64,000 nucleotides of DNA from Bacteroidales bacterium UBA6397 (GTDB lineage: Bacteria > Bacteroidota > Bacteroidia > Bacteroidales > UBA932), in the NCBI GenBank assembly GCA_002439875.1, contig DJQB01000012.1, positions 1 through 64,000 of the forward strand. Reading direction: 5' to 3'. Under the pieces are notes generated by a model. The model was not told the origin of the DNA. It worked only from the letters and a program-made list of their open reading frames with translations, and searched no databases. Position 1 is the stretch's first letter. Every line of letters begins with the position of its first letter. Positions 1 to 8,421 of the stretch are shown in pieces. Position numbers and translations under genes: made by a program.

Positions 1-3
1 AAA

Positions 4-18
4 TTGTTAACTTAACAA
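4..18. promoter_or_regulatory. Short perfect palindrome before the RhuM gene
   Basis: Two 7-base arms, TTGTTAA and TTAACAA, flank a single C and end 25 bases before the first start codon. The spacing would suit an operator for the downstream gene, but no factor is known and the window begins here, so the rest of the promoter cannot be read. Confidence 0.3.
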
Positions 19-43
19 CCTAGGTAATAAACATATAATAACC

Positions 44-976
44 ATGACCAACGACCAAAACAGCATGCAGCCAATGGCAGGCGATTCCAAGATTGTTCTT
101 TACCAACCCAATGAGAGCATCAGCCTCGAAGTAAAACTGGATGCCGAACATGAGACCGTGTGGTTGACACAGCCACAAATCGCATATTTGTTTGGAACCA
201 AGCGTCCAGCCATCACTAAACACTTGGGTAATATTTTTCACAGCGGTGAACTTGACCAGAATGCAGTATGTTCCATTTTGGAACGTACTGCCGCGGATGG
301 TAAAGTTTATAAGACTCAATATTATAACCTTGATGCCATTATTTCCGTAGGTTACCGTGTCAACAGCATCAATGCGACTGCGTTTCGCAGATGGGCTACC
401 GGAGTGTTACGAAACTACCTTCTCAAGGGATATTCAGTCAACCAACAGTTCTTTGCCTTGCAAAGGCAGATAGACGCAAGGTTCGATGAACATTCAAAAC
501 GAATGACCCGAATCGAGGACACTCAGGCGGGGCAGCAACGGCAGCTTGATTTCTTCATCAGAACTTCCACCCCTCCTGCGGAGATGGTGTTCTTTGAGGG
601 CGACTTCTATACCGCCCGTGTGGCACTAGAGAATCTTATTCGTACAGCCTCGAAGCGGGCTATCGTCATAGACGCATATGTGTCAACACTCACGCTAGAC
701 ATGCTCAGCGTCCGTGGCAAAGAAGTCGATGGCATAATATACACCGCAGGTGTCGGACAGAGTATGCGACGCCTTATGAACGAGCATGACCGCCTGTTCC
801 CTGGAACACATGTGGACATACGCAAGTGGCGCAAGGAGTCGCACGACCGATGGCTCATCATTGATGAACGGCTATACCACTGCGGACACTCACTTGACGC
901 CAATGGCGGTCACAAAATCTCGGCCATCACGCTTATGGGGACATCACCGGATGTGATTCTTTCACAAGTTGAGTAG
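44..976 (+). CDS. RhuM-family protein with C-terminal phospholipase D-like domain
   Basis: A 310-residue protein. Residues about 15-130 match the RhuM (virulence protein) family: VWLTQPQIAYLF at 39-50 looks like a helix-turn-helix, followed by YYNLDAIISVGYRVNS at 93-108. A charged helical linker spans about 135-170. The C-terminal part (180-310) has a phospholipase D-like HxRx4D motif, HDRWLIID at 267-274, followed by the GHSLDANG segment; a single such motif would need dimerisation to form an active site. RhuM proteins are accessory genes of unknown cellular role, often found in genomic islands. The first ATG is used. The gene stands alone at the left edge of the polysaccharide locus. DNA binding by the N-terminus and nuclease activity by the C-terminus are inference. 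Confidence 0.85.
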   Translation: MTNDQNSMQPMAGDSKIVLYQPNESISLEVKLDAEHETVWLTQPQIAYLFGTKRPAITKHLGNIFHSGELDQNAVCSILERTAADGKVYKTQYYNLDAIISVGYRVNSINATAFRRWATGVLRNYLLKGYSVNQQFFALQRQIDARFDEHSKRMTRIEDTQAGQQRQLDFFIRTSTPPAEMVFFEGDFYTARVALENLIRTASKRAIVIDAYVSTLTLDMLSVRGKEVDGIIYTAGVGQSMRRLMNEHDRLFPGTHVDIRKWRKESHDRWLIIDERLYHCGHSLDANGGHKISAITLMGTSPDVILSQVE

Positions 977-1122
977 ACACCTTTATCCTATCCACCAGCT
1001 GGGATAGCGAACGTTTAAGACAAGACGAATTTCAAGCAATATTGAAAAGCCGTTGATCCTTCAGCGGCCAAGCGACAGCCTACTAAAAAGTGGGCGTGCA
1101 CTGATAAAACATCTAATAGAGA

Positions 1123-2586
1123 ATGAATGATGAATCCTTGAGGTCCCGAACCTTGAAGGGCACATTCTGGAGCGCGGCTGACGCGTTTCTGGGGCAGGGA
1201 GTGTCGTTTCTCGTCGGCATTGTACTGGCGAGGCTGCTGTCCCCGGACGAATATGGCCTGATTGGAATATGCCTGATCTTCACCACCGTCCTTAACGGGA
1301 TCGTGGACAGTGGATTCAGCAGCGCCCTGATCAGGAAAAAGGAGGTGAGCCAGTGTGATTACAACACGATGTTCTTCACCAACTTGGGAATCAGCTGCGT
1401 GTTGTACTCGTCGCTGTTCTTCTGCGCCCCGCTCATATCCATCTTCTTCGGCCGCGCGGAATTGATCCCGCTGGTCAGAGCCATGGGATGCGTGCTGTTC
1501 CTCAACGCCCTGTCGATCACCCAGTACACCTCGCTCACGAAAAGGCTTGATTTCAAGACCAAGACCAAGGCTTCTTTCACCTCCGCTGTCGGTAGCGGTG
1601 TAATAGGCATCGCGATGGCCTATATGGGCTTCGGAGTCTGGTCACTCGTGGCGCAGCAGTTGTCCAAACAACTTCTGTACACGGTCTGCCTATGGGTCCT
1701 TAACAGGTGGAAGCCAAGCCGGGATTTCAGCAAGGAGAGCTTCCGCTACATGTGGGGGTTCGGTTCCAAGATGATGCTGAGCGGGCTTCTGAACAACATC
1801 TGGAACGAACTCTATAAAGTCGTTGTAGGGAAATTCTACAGTCCAGCCACTTTGGGGCAATATTCAAGAAGCACTGAATATGCAGGCCTCTTTTCCTCCA
1901 ACCTGACTTCTATAGTTCAGAGGGTCTCCTACCCTGCATTGGCCGAGATACAGGACGACAAGGAGAGGATGGTGGCGGCATACCGGAAAGTGATTAAGAT
2001 AACAATGTTCGTGACCTGCACCAGCATGTTCAGCCTCGGAGCCATCGCAGAGCCGCTAATCTATTGTCTCATCGGCCCCCAATGGCACGAGGCCGCGACC
2101 TATCTTCCGTTGATCTGCCTGAGCATGGTTTTATATCCGCTTCACTCCATCAACCTGAACATGCTTCAGATTCAGGGACGAAGCGACATATTCCTGTACT
2201 TGGAGATCATTAAGAAGTTCATTGGACTAATTCCGCTGACAATAGGAGCCATTTTCAACATATATTGGATGCTGGTCGCCTCCATTTTTTCCGGCATTAT
2301 CGCATTCTTCTTGAACTCGTACTACACCGGGAAGAAACTGGGCTACTCCTCATGGATGCAGTTGAAGGATGTCGCCCCCGATTTCGGTATCGCCACAGCG
2401 GTCGCGCTGTCGGTATATTCCCTAAAGTACCTGCCAATCAGCAATTGGTGCATCCTGCCGATGCAGGTCGCTGTAGGAATTGCGGTTCTTCTCCTGATCT
2501 GCGAGAAAACGAAGCTGAACGAATATTTAGAGATTAAGAATATTGTCATTAACAAAGGAAAAAGAGTCAATGGAAAAAGAGTATAA
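1123..2586 (+). CDS. Wzx-like lipid-linked oligosaccharide flippase
   Basis: A 487-residue, highly hydrophobic protein of the polysaccharide-exporter branch of the MOP flippase superfamily. The N-terminus (RSRTLKGTFWSAADAFLGQG, then LARLLSPDEYGLIG) is typical of lipopolysaccharide/exopolysaccharide flippases, and about 12-14 membrane helices can be traced. Its likely job is to move undecaprenyl-linked repeat units across the inner membrane. It is the first biosynthetic gene of the locus. Its 3' end overlaps the next glycosyltransferase by 17 bases, so the two are probably translated together. The 146 bases upstream contain no clear promoter. Confidence 0.9.
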   Translation: MNDESLRSRTLKGTFWSAADAFLGQGVSFLVGIVLARLLSPDEYGLIGICLIFTTVLNGIVDSGFSSALIRKKEVSQCDYNTMFFTNLGISCVLYSSLFFCAPLISIFFGRAELIPLVRAMGCVLFLNALSITQYTSLTKRLDFKTKTKASFTSAVGSGVIGIAMAYMGFGVWSLVAQQLSKQLLYTVCLWVLNRWKPSRDFSKESFRYMWGFGSKMMLSGLLNNIWNELYKVVVGKFYSPATLGQYSRSTEYAGLFSSNLTSIVQRVSYPALAEIQDDKERMVAAYRKVIKITMFVTCTSMFSLGAIAEPLIYCLIGPQWHEAATYLPLICLSMVLYPLHSINLNMLQIQGRSDIFLYLEIIKKFIGLIPLTIGAIFNIYWMLVASIFSGIIAFFLNSYYTGKKLGYSSWMQLKDVAPDFGIATAVALSVYSLKYLPISNWCILPMQVAVGIAVLLLICEKTKLNEYLEIKNIVINKGKRVNGKRV

Positions 2587-3574
2587 GTGGAAAGTGGCTG
2601 TTGTTTGCTGTACATATAACCAGTCTCAATATATAACTGACGCCCTTGACGGTTTTGTGATGCAAGAGACAGACTTTCCTTTCGTGTGCTGTATAATAGA
2701 TGATGCCTCAACTGACGGAGAACAGAGCGTGATCAGAAGATACGTTGAAGACAATTTTGATTTGAAAGAGAAAGGTGTCGCTTTTGAAACGGAGACGGAC
2801 GATGCTACGATAACATTTTCAAGACATAAAACAAATGCGAATTGCTTTTTCGCTGTCTTTTGCTTGAAAAAGAATCTGTATCATAATCTGGATAAAAAAT
2901 ACGGTCTTATTGCCGAGTATGAAAACAACGCCAAGTATATCGCACTATGCGAAGGCGATGACTACTGGACTTCAAAGAATAAACTCCAGGTTCAGAATGA
3001 TATTCTTGATCTCCATGAAGAACTTGACATGTGTGCCTGTAGTGCATCATGCGTTTCAAATAAAGGCTCCATTATAGGACATATCTCACCTTCCGACCAG
3101 CAAGTTATCTTCAATGTTGAAGAAACCATAATAGGCGGAGGTGGAATGTTCTCAACAAATTCGCTTTTATTCAGAACTGAATTATATCTGCGCCCCAAGG
3201 ATTTTTATCAATGCTACAGATTAGATTACTATCTCCAGATAGAAGGAGCTTTAAGGGGAGGAATATATTATATCCCCGAAGAAATGTGTGTCTATCGAGT
3301 AAATGCCAATCAGTCATGGACGATGAGGATGAGCAATAATCCGAATCTATATTGTTCTCATATCTTGAAAATGTTGACTACACTTGACATTCTTGATAAA
3401 GGAACAGATTACATGTATCATGATTCAATAGACAAGAAGAAAAAGATAGAGCTTTTCGATCTATTCCAGGCAGGATTCAGAGGCACTTATTTCGATTTTG
3501 CAATTGACAAATCCAGGCTCATTGACAGATTGAAAATGTGCTGCTATGTCTTAAAGAAAATGCTGATTGGGTAG
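2570..3574 (+). CDS. Family 2 glycosyltransferase
   Basis: A 334-residue GT-A fold glycosyltransferase. The N-terminus WKVAVVCCTYNQSQYITDAL gives the nucleotide-binding strand, IIDDAS holds the first acidic pair, and CEGDDYW the metal-binding DxD-like site. The ATG at 2570 is preferred to the upstream in-frame TTG at 2543, because the core GT2 fold begins just after it and a purine-rich stretch precedes it. The start lies inside the flippase gene, so translational coupling is likely. From here to about 6.5 kb the DNA becomes clearly AT-rich, as often seen for the unit-specific part of O-antigen or capsule loci. The sugar transferred cannot be told. Confidence 0.88.
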   Translation: MEKEYKWKVAVVCCTYNQSQYITDALDGFVMQETDFPFVCCIIDDASTDGEQSVIRRYVEDNFDLKEKGVAFETETDDATITFSRHKTNANCFFAVFCLKKNLYHNLDKKYGLIAEYENNAKYIALCEGDDYWTSKNKLQVQNDILDLHEELDMCACSASCVSNKGSIIGHISPSDQQVIFNVEETIIGGGGMFSTNSLLFRTELYLRPKDFYQCYRLDYYLQIEGALRGGIYYIPEEMCVYRVNANQSWTMRMSNNPNLYCSHILKMLTTLDILDKGTDYMYHDSIDKKKKIELFDLFQAGFRGTYFDFAIDKSRLIDRLKMCCYVLKKMLIG

Positions 3575-3661
3575 TAGCCATGTATATCACCTTCATTTAG
3601 TTTCAGTGCAATAAAATGGATGAAGAGTTAACGCCTTACTCATTATTATTGAAAGTACGTT

Positions 3662-4813
3662 ATGCCTATTATCTTATTCTTTATAAATCCATTAATATCG
3701 CTGATAAGTGCCTTTTTGATGGATATACGAAAGCATAGAAAGGTTTTCTATGCTTTCGTAATAATATTTTCCTTATATTTTGGATACTCCCTTACACCCA
3801 AAAGTCCTAACCTTGATAGTTTCCGAATAATCGAATTATTTCAAAGTTGGGATTCTATTTTCCCTTCTATTACAGACTTTATTCATGAATTTGTAAAGTT
3901 TGATAATCCATATGTAAAAGATCTATTCGAAGGACTTATTTTCTTTTTGGTTCATTCATTCTCTGAGAATTATCATTTTATTTTTCTCTGTTGTGCCTTT
4001 GTTTTTTCCTTCTATAAACTTAAGGTCTTTGATTACTTCCTTCGAGATTATAAATATGACAGTCTACACATCATTTTAACTATCTTTTTCTTTGCAAGCA
4101 TACCTTTATTTGAGATTAATGGCTTTAGATTCTTCACAGCTTCATGGGTGGCATTATTTGCGACATTAAGAATAATAGTAGATAACAACAAACGGTATTT
4201 GTATTTACTGGCTTTAACACCGTTAATTCATATTACATTCTTATTTTATTTGCTCACGTTCGTTCTTTCATATGCCGCTTCGAAAAAAATTAATGAGAGA
4301 ATCATTGCTTTTATGTTTATTGTTAGTGTAATTGTAAGTATGCTGTGGAACACACTTCCTAATATCGGTAATATGGGTGACAGTGTGTTTGGGCATTTGC
4401 TGAGTTCCTATATAAATAATGATTATAAAGCTGAAATAGATACCGCTGTACAAGAGTCGCATTTCATAAAACTCTTTAGTCCCTTAAGGTATTTGTATTA
4501 CAATATCATTGCTCTTATCTTGTATTCCAATTGTAAAGACAGTGAACAAAAAAAGTTCATGACATTTCTTTTGGCTTGTCTCTCTATAGCGAATGTTGTA
4601 GGATTCATACCGTCTATGTCAAGATTTTTTGCAGTATTGACTCCTCTGATTCTAATTCAATTTAATAAAGTGGTTAATTACAATAAGAAGATTAGACTAC
4701 TAGTGTATTTGTTGCCTTTGGTTGAAATGTTTAGGATATATCAGATTTATTTCGATCTATATCCAGAGGTTCTTCCTAACGGGTTCTTAACGAACATTCT
4801 TCTTATTAAATAG
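3662..4813 (+). CDS. EpsG-like polysaccharide polymerase (Wzy role)
   Basis: A 383-residue, very hydrophobic protein with about ten predicted membrane helices. The opening (two helices, then a short basic loop DIRKHRK, then FSLYFGYSLTPKSPNLDSFR) fits the EpsG family, whose members act as polymerases of repeat units. Its place between a flippase-GT pair and further transferases supports the Wzy role. Base composition is very AT-rich compared with the flanking genome. An 87-base gap separates it from the previous gene and only 9 bases from the next, so it heads a compact trio. Sequence within the Wzy/EpsG class diverges strongly, so the assignment rests on topology and context. Confidence 0.78.
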   Translation: MPIILFFINPLISLISAFLMDIRKHRKVFYAFVIIFSLYFGYSLTPKSPNLDSFRIIELFQSWDSIFPSITDFIHEFVKFDNPYVKDLFEGLIFFLVHSFSENYHFIFLCCAFVFSFYKLKVFDYFLRDYKYDSLHIILTIFFFASIPLFEINGFRFFTASWVALFATLRIIVDNNKRYLYLLALTPLIHITFLFYLLTFVLSYAASKKINERIIAFMFIVSVIVSMLWNTLPNIGNMGDSVFGHLLSSYINNDYKAEIDTAVQESHFIKLFSPLRYLYYNIIALILYSNCKDSEQKKFMTFLLACLSIANVVGFIPSMSRFFAVLTPLILIQFNKVVNYNKKIRLLVYLLPLVEMFRIYQIYFDLYPEVLPNGFLTNILLIK

Positions 4814-4822
4814 AAGTTGCTA

Positions 4823-5962
4823 ATGAATATCTTATTAATCATCCCATGCAACACTGGCACAATAGCAAGTGTATCGCATAACTTATATTTAGGTCTACGT
4901 AAGCAAGCTGGGGTAAAAGTATACACAGCTTGCCTAGGAGAGTACGAAGACAGTGGATATCAATTTGAAGACATATTCAAGTTGGGGCAAGGGAAACAGG
5001 GAATTCTTTCGAAATTGAAATCGCGAATATTCAAGTTAAGGAAAATAAAGAAAGAGAATAACGTACATCTCTCAATAGCCACGCTATTGGGATGCATCTA
5101 CTGGGATGTGCTCAGCAGTTTCAAGGAAAAAAAGATTGGCGTTTTCCACACTCGTCTGTCTCAAATGAGGTATCAAGGCCTCATATATTACTGGCTACAC
5201 TTATTGGCAAATATGTTTCTGATACCTAGGTTGGATAAAATGATAGCGGTAAACAAAAGTGCCTTTCTTGATTTAAAACATCGGCATAAGAAAGCCCATC
5301 ATATAGAGTTAGTATATAACATCCACAACTTTGAGAAGATTCAACACCTTGCCTCAATAGTAATAGAAAACAATGCTGAAAGAGAACTCTTTCAAGGACA
5401 CGTAATTTTGTATGTAGGAAACTTATACTATCACTTAAAGGGAACAGATCGGCTCATTAAAGCATTCGCTAAAGTGGTAAAAATTCACCCCGACTATAAA
5501 TTAGTTATTATAGGCGGAGACCCAGACGGTTCTCTTGTCAAATTAAAGAAAGCAGCAAATCAATTTGGTGCATCAAATTCTATATTCTTCCTTGGAAGGA
5601 AAAACAATCCTTATCAATATATGAAACTGGCAGAGATGTTGGTTTCTCCGTCCCGTGATGAAGGGTTGCCAGGTGTCATTATTGAATCTCTCTCTTTGGA
5701 TACTAAGGTTGTTGCCACTAATTCATCTATTGGCGTTTGGGAAATCATGCAGTGTGATGAGAGGTTTGATGATAATTTAAATGAGGTGCAAGAAACCGAA
5801 TTCGGCTTTATTACCCCAAACAAACTAGATGACGATGATGCTACTGTTAATTTCCTAGCTCAGGGTATAGACAGATGCATTGGTAAGACGTTTAATATTA
5901 GAGAAAAGTTTGATAAAAACAGATTCTCAGAAGATTGCATTATCACTCACTTTATATTATAA
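4823..5962 (+). CDS. Family 4 (GT-B) glycosyltransferase
   Basis: A 379-residue retaining glycosyltransferase with the two-domain GT-B fold. The C-terminal half has the group-1 pattern: YVGNLYYHLKGTDRLIKAF for the phosphate-binding region, then SRDEGLPGVIIESL, which gives the E-x7-E nucleotide-sugar site. The ATG at 4823 (MNILLIIPCN) is chosen over an in-frame TTG six bases upstream. It lies 9 bases after the polymerase gene and ends 5 bases before the acetyltransferase, so the three are likely one transcript. The C-terminus is short for the family: after the sugar-nucleotide site only about 100 residues follow. Donor and acceptor are unknown. Confidence 0.88.
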   Translation: MNILLIIPCNTGTIASVSHNLYLGLRKQAGVKVYTACLGEYEDSGYQFEDIFKLGQGKQGILSKLKSRIFKLRKIKKENNVHLSIATLLGCIYWDVLSSFKEKKIGVFHTRLSQMRYQGLIYYWLHLLANMFLIPRLDKMIAVNKSAFLDLKHRHKKAHHIELVYNIHNFEKIQHLASIVIENNAERELFQGHVILYVGNLYYHLKGTDRLIKAFAKVVKIHPDYKLVIIGGDPDGSLVKLKKAANQFGASNSIFFLGRKNNPYQYMKLAEMLVSPSRDEGLPGVIIESLSLDTKVVATNSSIGVWEIMQCDERFDDNLNEVQETEFGFITPNKLDDDDATVNFLAQGIDRCIGKTFNIREKFDKNRFSEDCIITHFIL

Positions 5963-5967
5963 CGATT

Positions 5968-6500
5968 ATGAACAGACTCATATTCCGCTTATTGTATTAC
6001 CCACTTGTATCCATGCTCAAGATTGTCGATATGATTACACCACGCGCTTACATGAAGTGTTTCGTTCACATACTGAGAAAATCGGGCATGAAAATAAATG
6101 GTATGCCAAGATACATCAGCAGCGATGCTTGGTTTGACAACTTTGCCGCAATCACGTTATCCGAGCGTACTGTTATATCAAAGCAATGTGTATTCTTAAC
6201 ACACGATTATAGCCCTACTACGGCATTTTTCACCCCCCCACTGAAAGTAAATATACCAATACAGATGCAAGAATTGATGGGACTATAACAATAAAAGAAA
6301 ACGTTTTTGTAGGATTTCGAGCGGTAATACTGCCTAATACAACTATAGGTAAAAACAGCATAATTGGTGCAGGAAGTATTGTGAAAGGGAATATACCCGA
6401 AGGTAGTGTAGTAGTTGGTAATCCAGCAAAAGTGTTATGCAGCATTGATGAGTATAAAAGAAAATGCATAAAGAATGCAGATAATATGATTTGGGATTAG
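5968..6500 (+). pseudogene. Frameshifted left-handed beta-helix acetyltransferase
   Basis: The ATG at 5968 opens a reading frame that stops at 6288 after 106 residues. Downstream, a different frame encodes the rest of a hexapeptide-repeat acetyltransferase: ENVFVGFRAVILPNTTIGKN, IIGAGSIVKG and the typical end GSVVVGNPAKVL, stopping at 6500. The switch falls at a run of seven C residues (6233-6239). One extra C (or two fewer) would join the halves into a continuous protein of about 177 residues. Such enzymes O-acetylate sugars of repeat units. It may be a recent pseudogene, a slipped-strand on/off switch, or a sequencing error in the C run; the intact codons on both sides favour a recent or reversible event. 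Confidence 0.85.
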
Positions 6501-6514
6501 ACTGTTAAAAACAT

Positions 6515-6556
6515 ATGCCGAAATTACTACAAATCAACGCCAGCGCCAACCGGGGG
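6515..6556 (+). pseudogene. 5' remnant of a family 4 glycosyltransferase, left piece
   Basis: ATG at 6515 opens MPKLLQINASANRG, which aligns with the start MPSLLQINVTANWG of the intact glycosyltransferase at 10302 (33 of 42 bases identical by hand count). The similarity ends abruptly in the G run at 6551-6556, and unrelated sequence leading to the ATPase gene begins. The next stretch of the same protein pattern appears at 8231, beyond the ATPase gene. Confidence 0.7.
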
Positions 6557-6633
6557 CGGTTCTTGTGGTCGGGAAACTTGACTGATTCGATTATTTGTCT
6601 TATTTTTACGCAGATAATCAAAAGGCGACGGCT

Positions 6634-8193
6634 ATGGCAAGGAAATTATACCCTATAGGAATTCAGACCTTTGAGCGCATCCGCAAAGAGGACAAGTTCT
6701 ACATCGACAAGACGGAGTACGTTTACCGCATGACTCACACGGACGGCACGTACTTCTTCTTGAGCCGTCCTCGCCGTTTCGGCAAGTCACTGCTGGTGTC
6801 AACCTTCCAGAGCTACTTTGAGGGAAGGAAGGATCTCTTCGAGGGGCTTGCTATCGGGAAGCTGGAGAAGGAGTGGGAGACGTACCCTGTGTTGCACTTC
6901 AGTCTGGCCGGAGGAAAGCACATGGAAAAGGATCAGTTGGAGCGCTATCTATTGTTTATCATGAATGACAATGAGAAACGTTTCGGTGTCGAATGCGATT
7001 CTCCGGATCCGAACGTGCGGCTTCTCAATCTGATAAGGACGGTGCATCAGCAGACAGGCAAACAGATTGTTGTTCTGATTGATGAATATGATGCGCCTTT
7101 GCTCGACGTAGCTCACGAAAGGGAGCGCCTTGATGTGCTAAGGAATACGATGCGCAACTTTTACAGTCCTCTGAAGGATTGCGAGCCGATGCTCCGCTTC
7201 GTGTTCCTGACCGGAATCACCAAGTTCTCTCAGTTGAGCATCTTCAGCGAGCTGAACAACATCAAGAATGTGAGCATGGACGAACCTTATGCAGGTGTCT
7301 GCGGAATCACAGAAGATGAATTACTTGGGCAAATGAGGGGAGACATAGACGAGCTTTCGGGGAAACTGATGTTAAGTCGTGAGGAAACCATTGCAGAGCT
7401 GAAGAACCACTATGACGGCTATCATTTCTGCTGGCCTTCACCTGACGTGTTCAACCCTTTCAGTCTGCTGAACTGCTTCGCTGATGGTAAGATGAACTCT
7501 TACTGGTTCGGATCCGGAACCCCGACCTACCTCATCCACAAAATGAGGGAATTTGATGTGAAGCCATCGCAACTGGGCGAGGTAAGGGCTAAGAAGGCAT
7601 CATTCGATGTTGCGACAGAGAGCATGACCTCGCTGGTTCCGTTGCTTTACCAGAGCGGATATCTCACCATCAAGGACTATGACGAAAGGCTGGATGTCTA
7701 CACTCTCGACATCCCTAACAATGAGATTAGGGTGGGACTGTTTGACAGTCTGCTACCCGGCTATCTGGATTCGCAGGTAGACACTGGAAGAGTCGTCATT
7801 GCAGACATCTCTGCATGCCTGAACGACAGGGACGCAGATGGAGCCATGCGCCTTTTGAGAGACTTTCTGGAAACCGTTCCATATTGCGACAACACCCATT
7901 TCGAAGGGAATTACCAGCAGATGCTCTACATCATCTTCGCCTTGCTGACAGACTATGACATTCAAGTGGAGCAACACACGGCCAAAGGCCGAATAGACAT
8001 CACGCTGGAGACCTCGGACACCATCTACGTGATGGAACTGAAGTTCAGCGGGAGCGCTGAGGAAGCCTTGGCGCAGATTGATGCCAAGCGCTACACCGAC
8101 GCCTTTAAAATGAAGGGGAAAGAAATCGTTGAGGTTGGCATGAACGTCTCCGTGAATGATGGGGTGACCACCTTGGACTGGAAAATAAAATAG
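6634..8193 (+). CDS. AAA-ATPase-like protein with C-terminal PD-(D/E)XK nuclease domain
   Basis: A 519-residue member of the AAA-ATPase_like/DUF1703 family. The start is ATG 6634 (MARKLYPIGIQTFERI), typical of the family, rather than the TTG at 6595. Walker A is RPRRFGKS (GKS at 50-52), Walker B is VVLIDEYDAPL with DE at 150-151. The C-terminal nuclease-like fold shows GRID (D455) and MELK (E468, K470), the D...ExK signature. The family is known for many near-identical copies in Bacteroidota genomes and its function is not established. Here the gene stands alone between two pieces of a broken glycosyltransferase gene. All key motifs are intact, so it is not decayed. Mobility is inferred from context. 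Confidence 0.9.
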   Translation: MARKLYPIGIQTFERIRKEDKFYIDKTEYVYRMTHTDGTYFFLSRPRRFGKSLLVSTFQSYFEGRKDLFEGLAIGKLEKEWETYPVLHFSLAGGKHMEKDQLERYLLFIMNDNEKRFGVECDSPDPNVRLLNLIRTVHQQTGKQIVVLIDEYDAPLLDVAHERERLDVLRNTMRNFYSPLKDCEPMLRFVFLTGITKFSQLSIFSELNNIKNVSMDEPYAGVCGITEDELLGQMRGDIDELSGKLMLSREETIAELKNHYDGYHFCWPSPDVFNPFSLLNCFADGKMNSYWFGSGTPTYLIHKMREFDVKPSQLGEVRAKKASFDVATESMTSLVPLLYQSGYLTIKDYDERLDVYTLDIPNNEIRVGLFDSLLPGYLDSQVDTGRVVIADISACLNDRDADGAMRLLRDFLETVPYCDNTHFEGNYQQMLYIIFALLTDYDIQVEQHTAKGRIDITLETSDTIYVMELKFSGSAEEALAQIDAKRYTDAFKMKGKEIVEVGMNVSVNDGVTTLDWKIK

Positions 8194-8230
8194 GAAGTTT
8201 TCTTCTATTAGTAGCGAGGGCTGACATCAT

Positions 8231-8273
8231 AGCAAATAGGGGTTCGCACGGGCGGGTTTCTAAGGATATGGGA
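8231..8273 (+). pseudogene. 5' remnant of a family 4 glycosyltransferase, right piece
   Basis: One frame reads ANRGSHGRVSKDMG, matching ANWGSHGRIAEEIG of the intact gene at 10302 and starting almost where the left piece (6515-6556) stops. The bases GGGG, one substitution, then TCGCACGGG are shared with the intact gene. The frame then runs into unrelated sequence and stops. Together with the left piece it brackets the ATPase gene. The surrounding gap (8194-8421) otherwise holds only the promoter of the next gene. Confidence 0.6.
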
Positions 8274-8338
8274 GTTTACAGTTCACTAGACACTGCTCAC
8301 TTTTCGAATTAACGGAATGCGAGAAATAGGCGAAAGTA

Positions 8339-8369
8339 TTGTTACAACGGGCAAAAAAAATTATATTTG
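8339..8369 (+). promoter_or_regulatory. Bacteroidota-type promoter of the peptidase/PIN operon
   Basis: TTG at 8339-8341, a 20-base spacer, and TATATTTG at 8362-8369 fit the -33/-7 pattern of the primary sigma factor in this phylum. The start codon at 8422 lies about 45 bases after the expected transcription start, so the two-gene module has its own promoter within the polysaccharide locus. Confidence 0.65.
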
Positions 8370-8421
8370 CGATATGTAGCCAAGTAGCCACGATCATTCA
8401 TTGCCGAAGGAAGATGATGAC

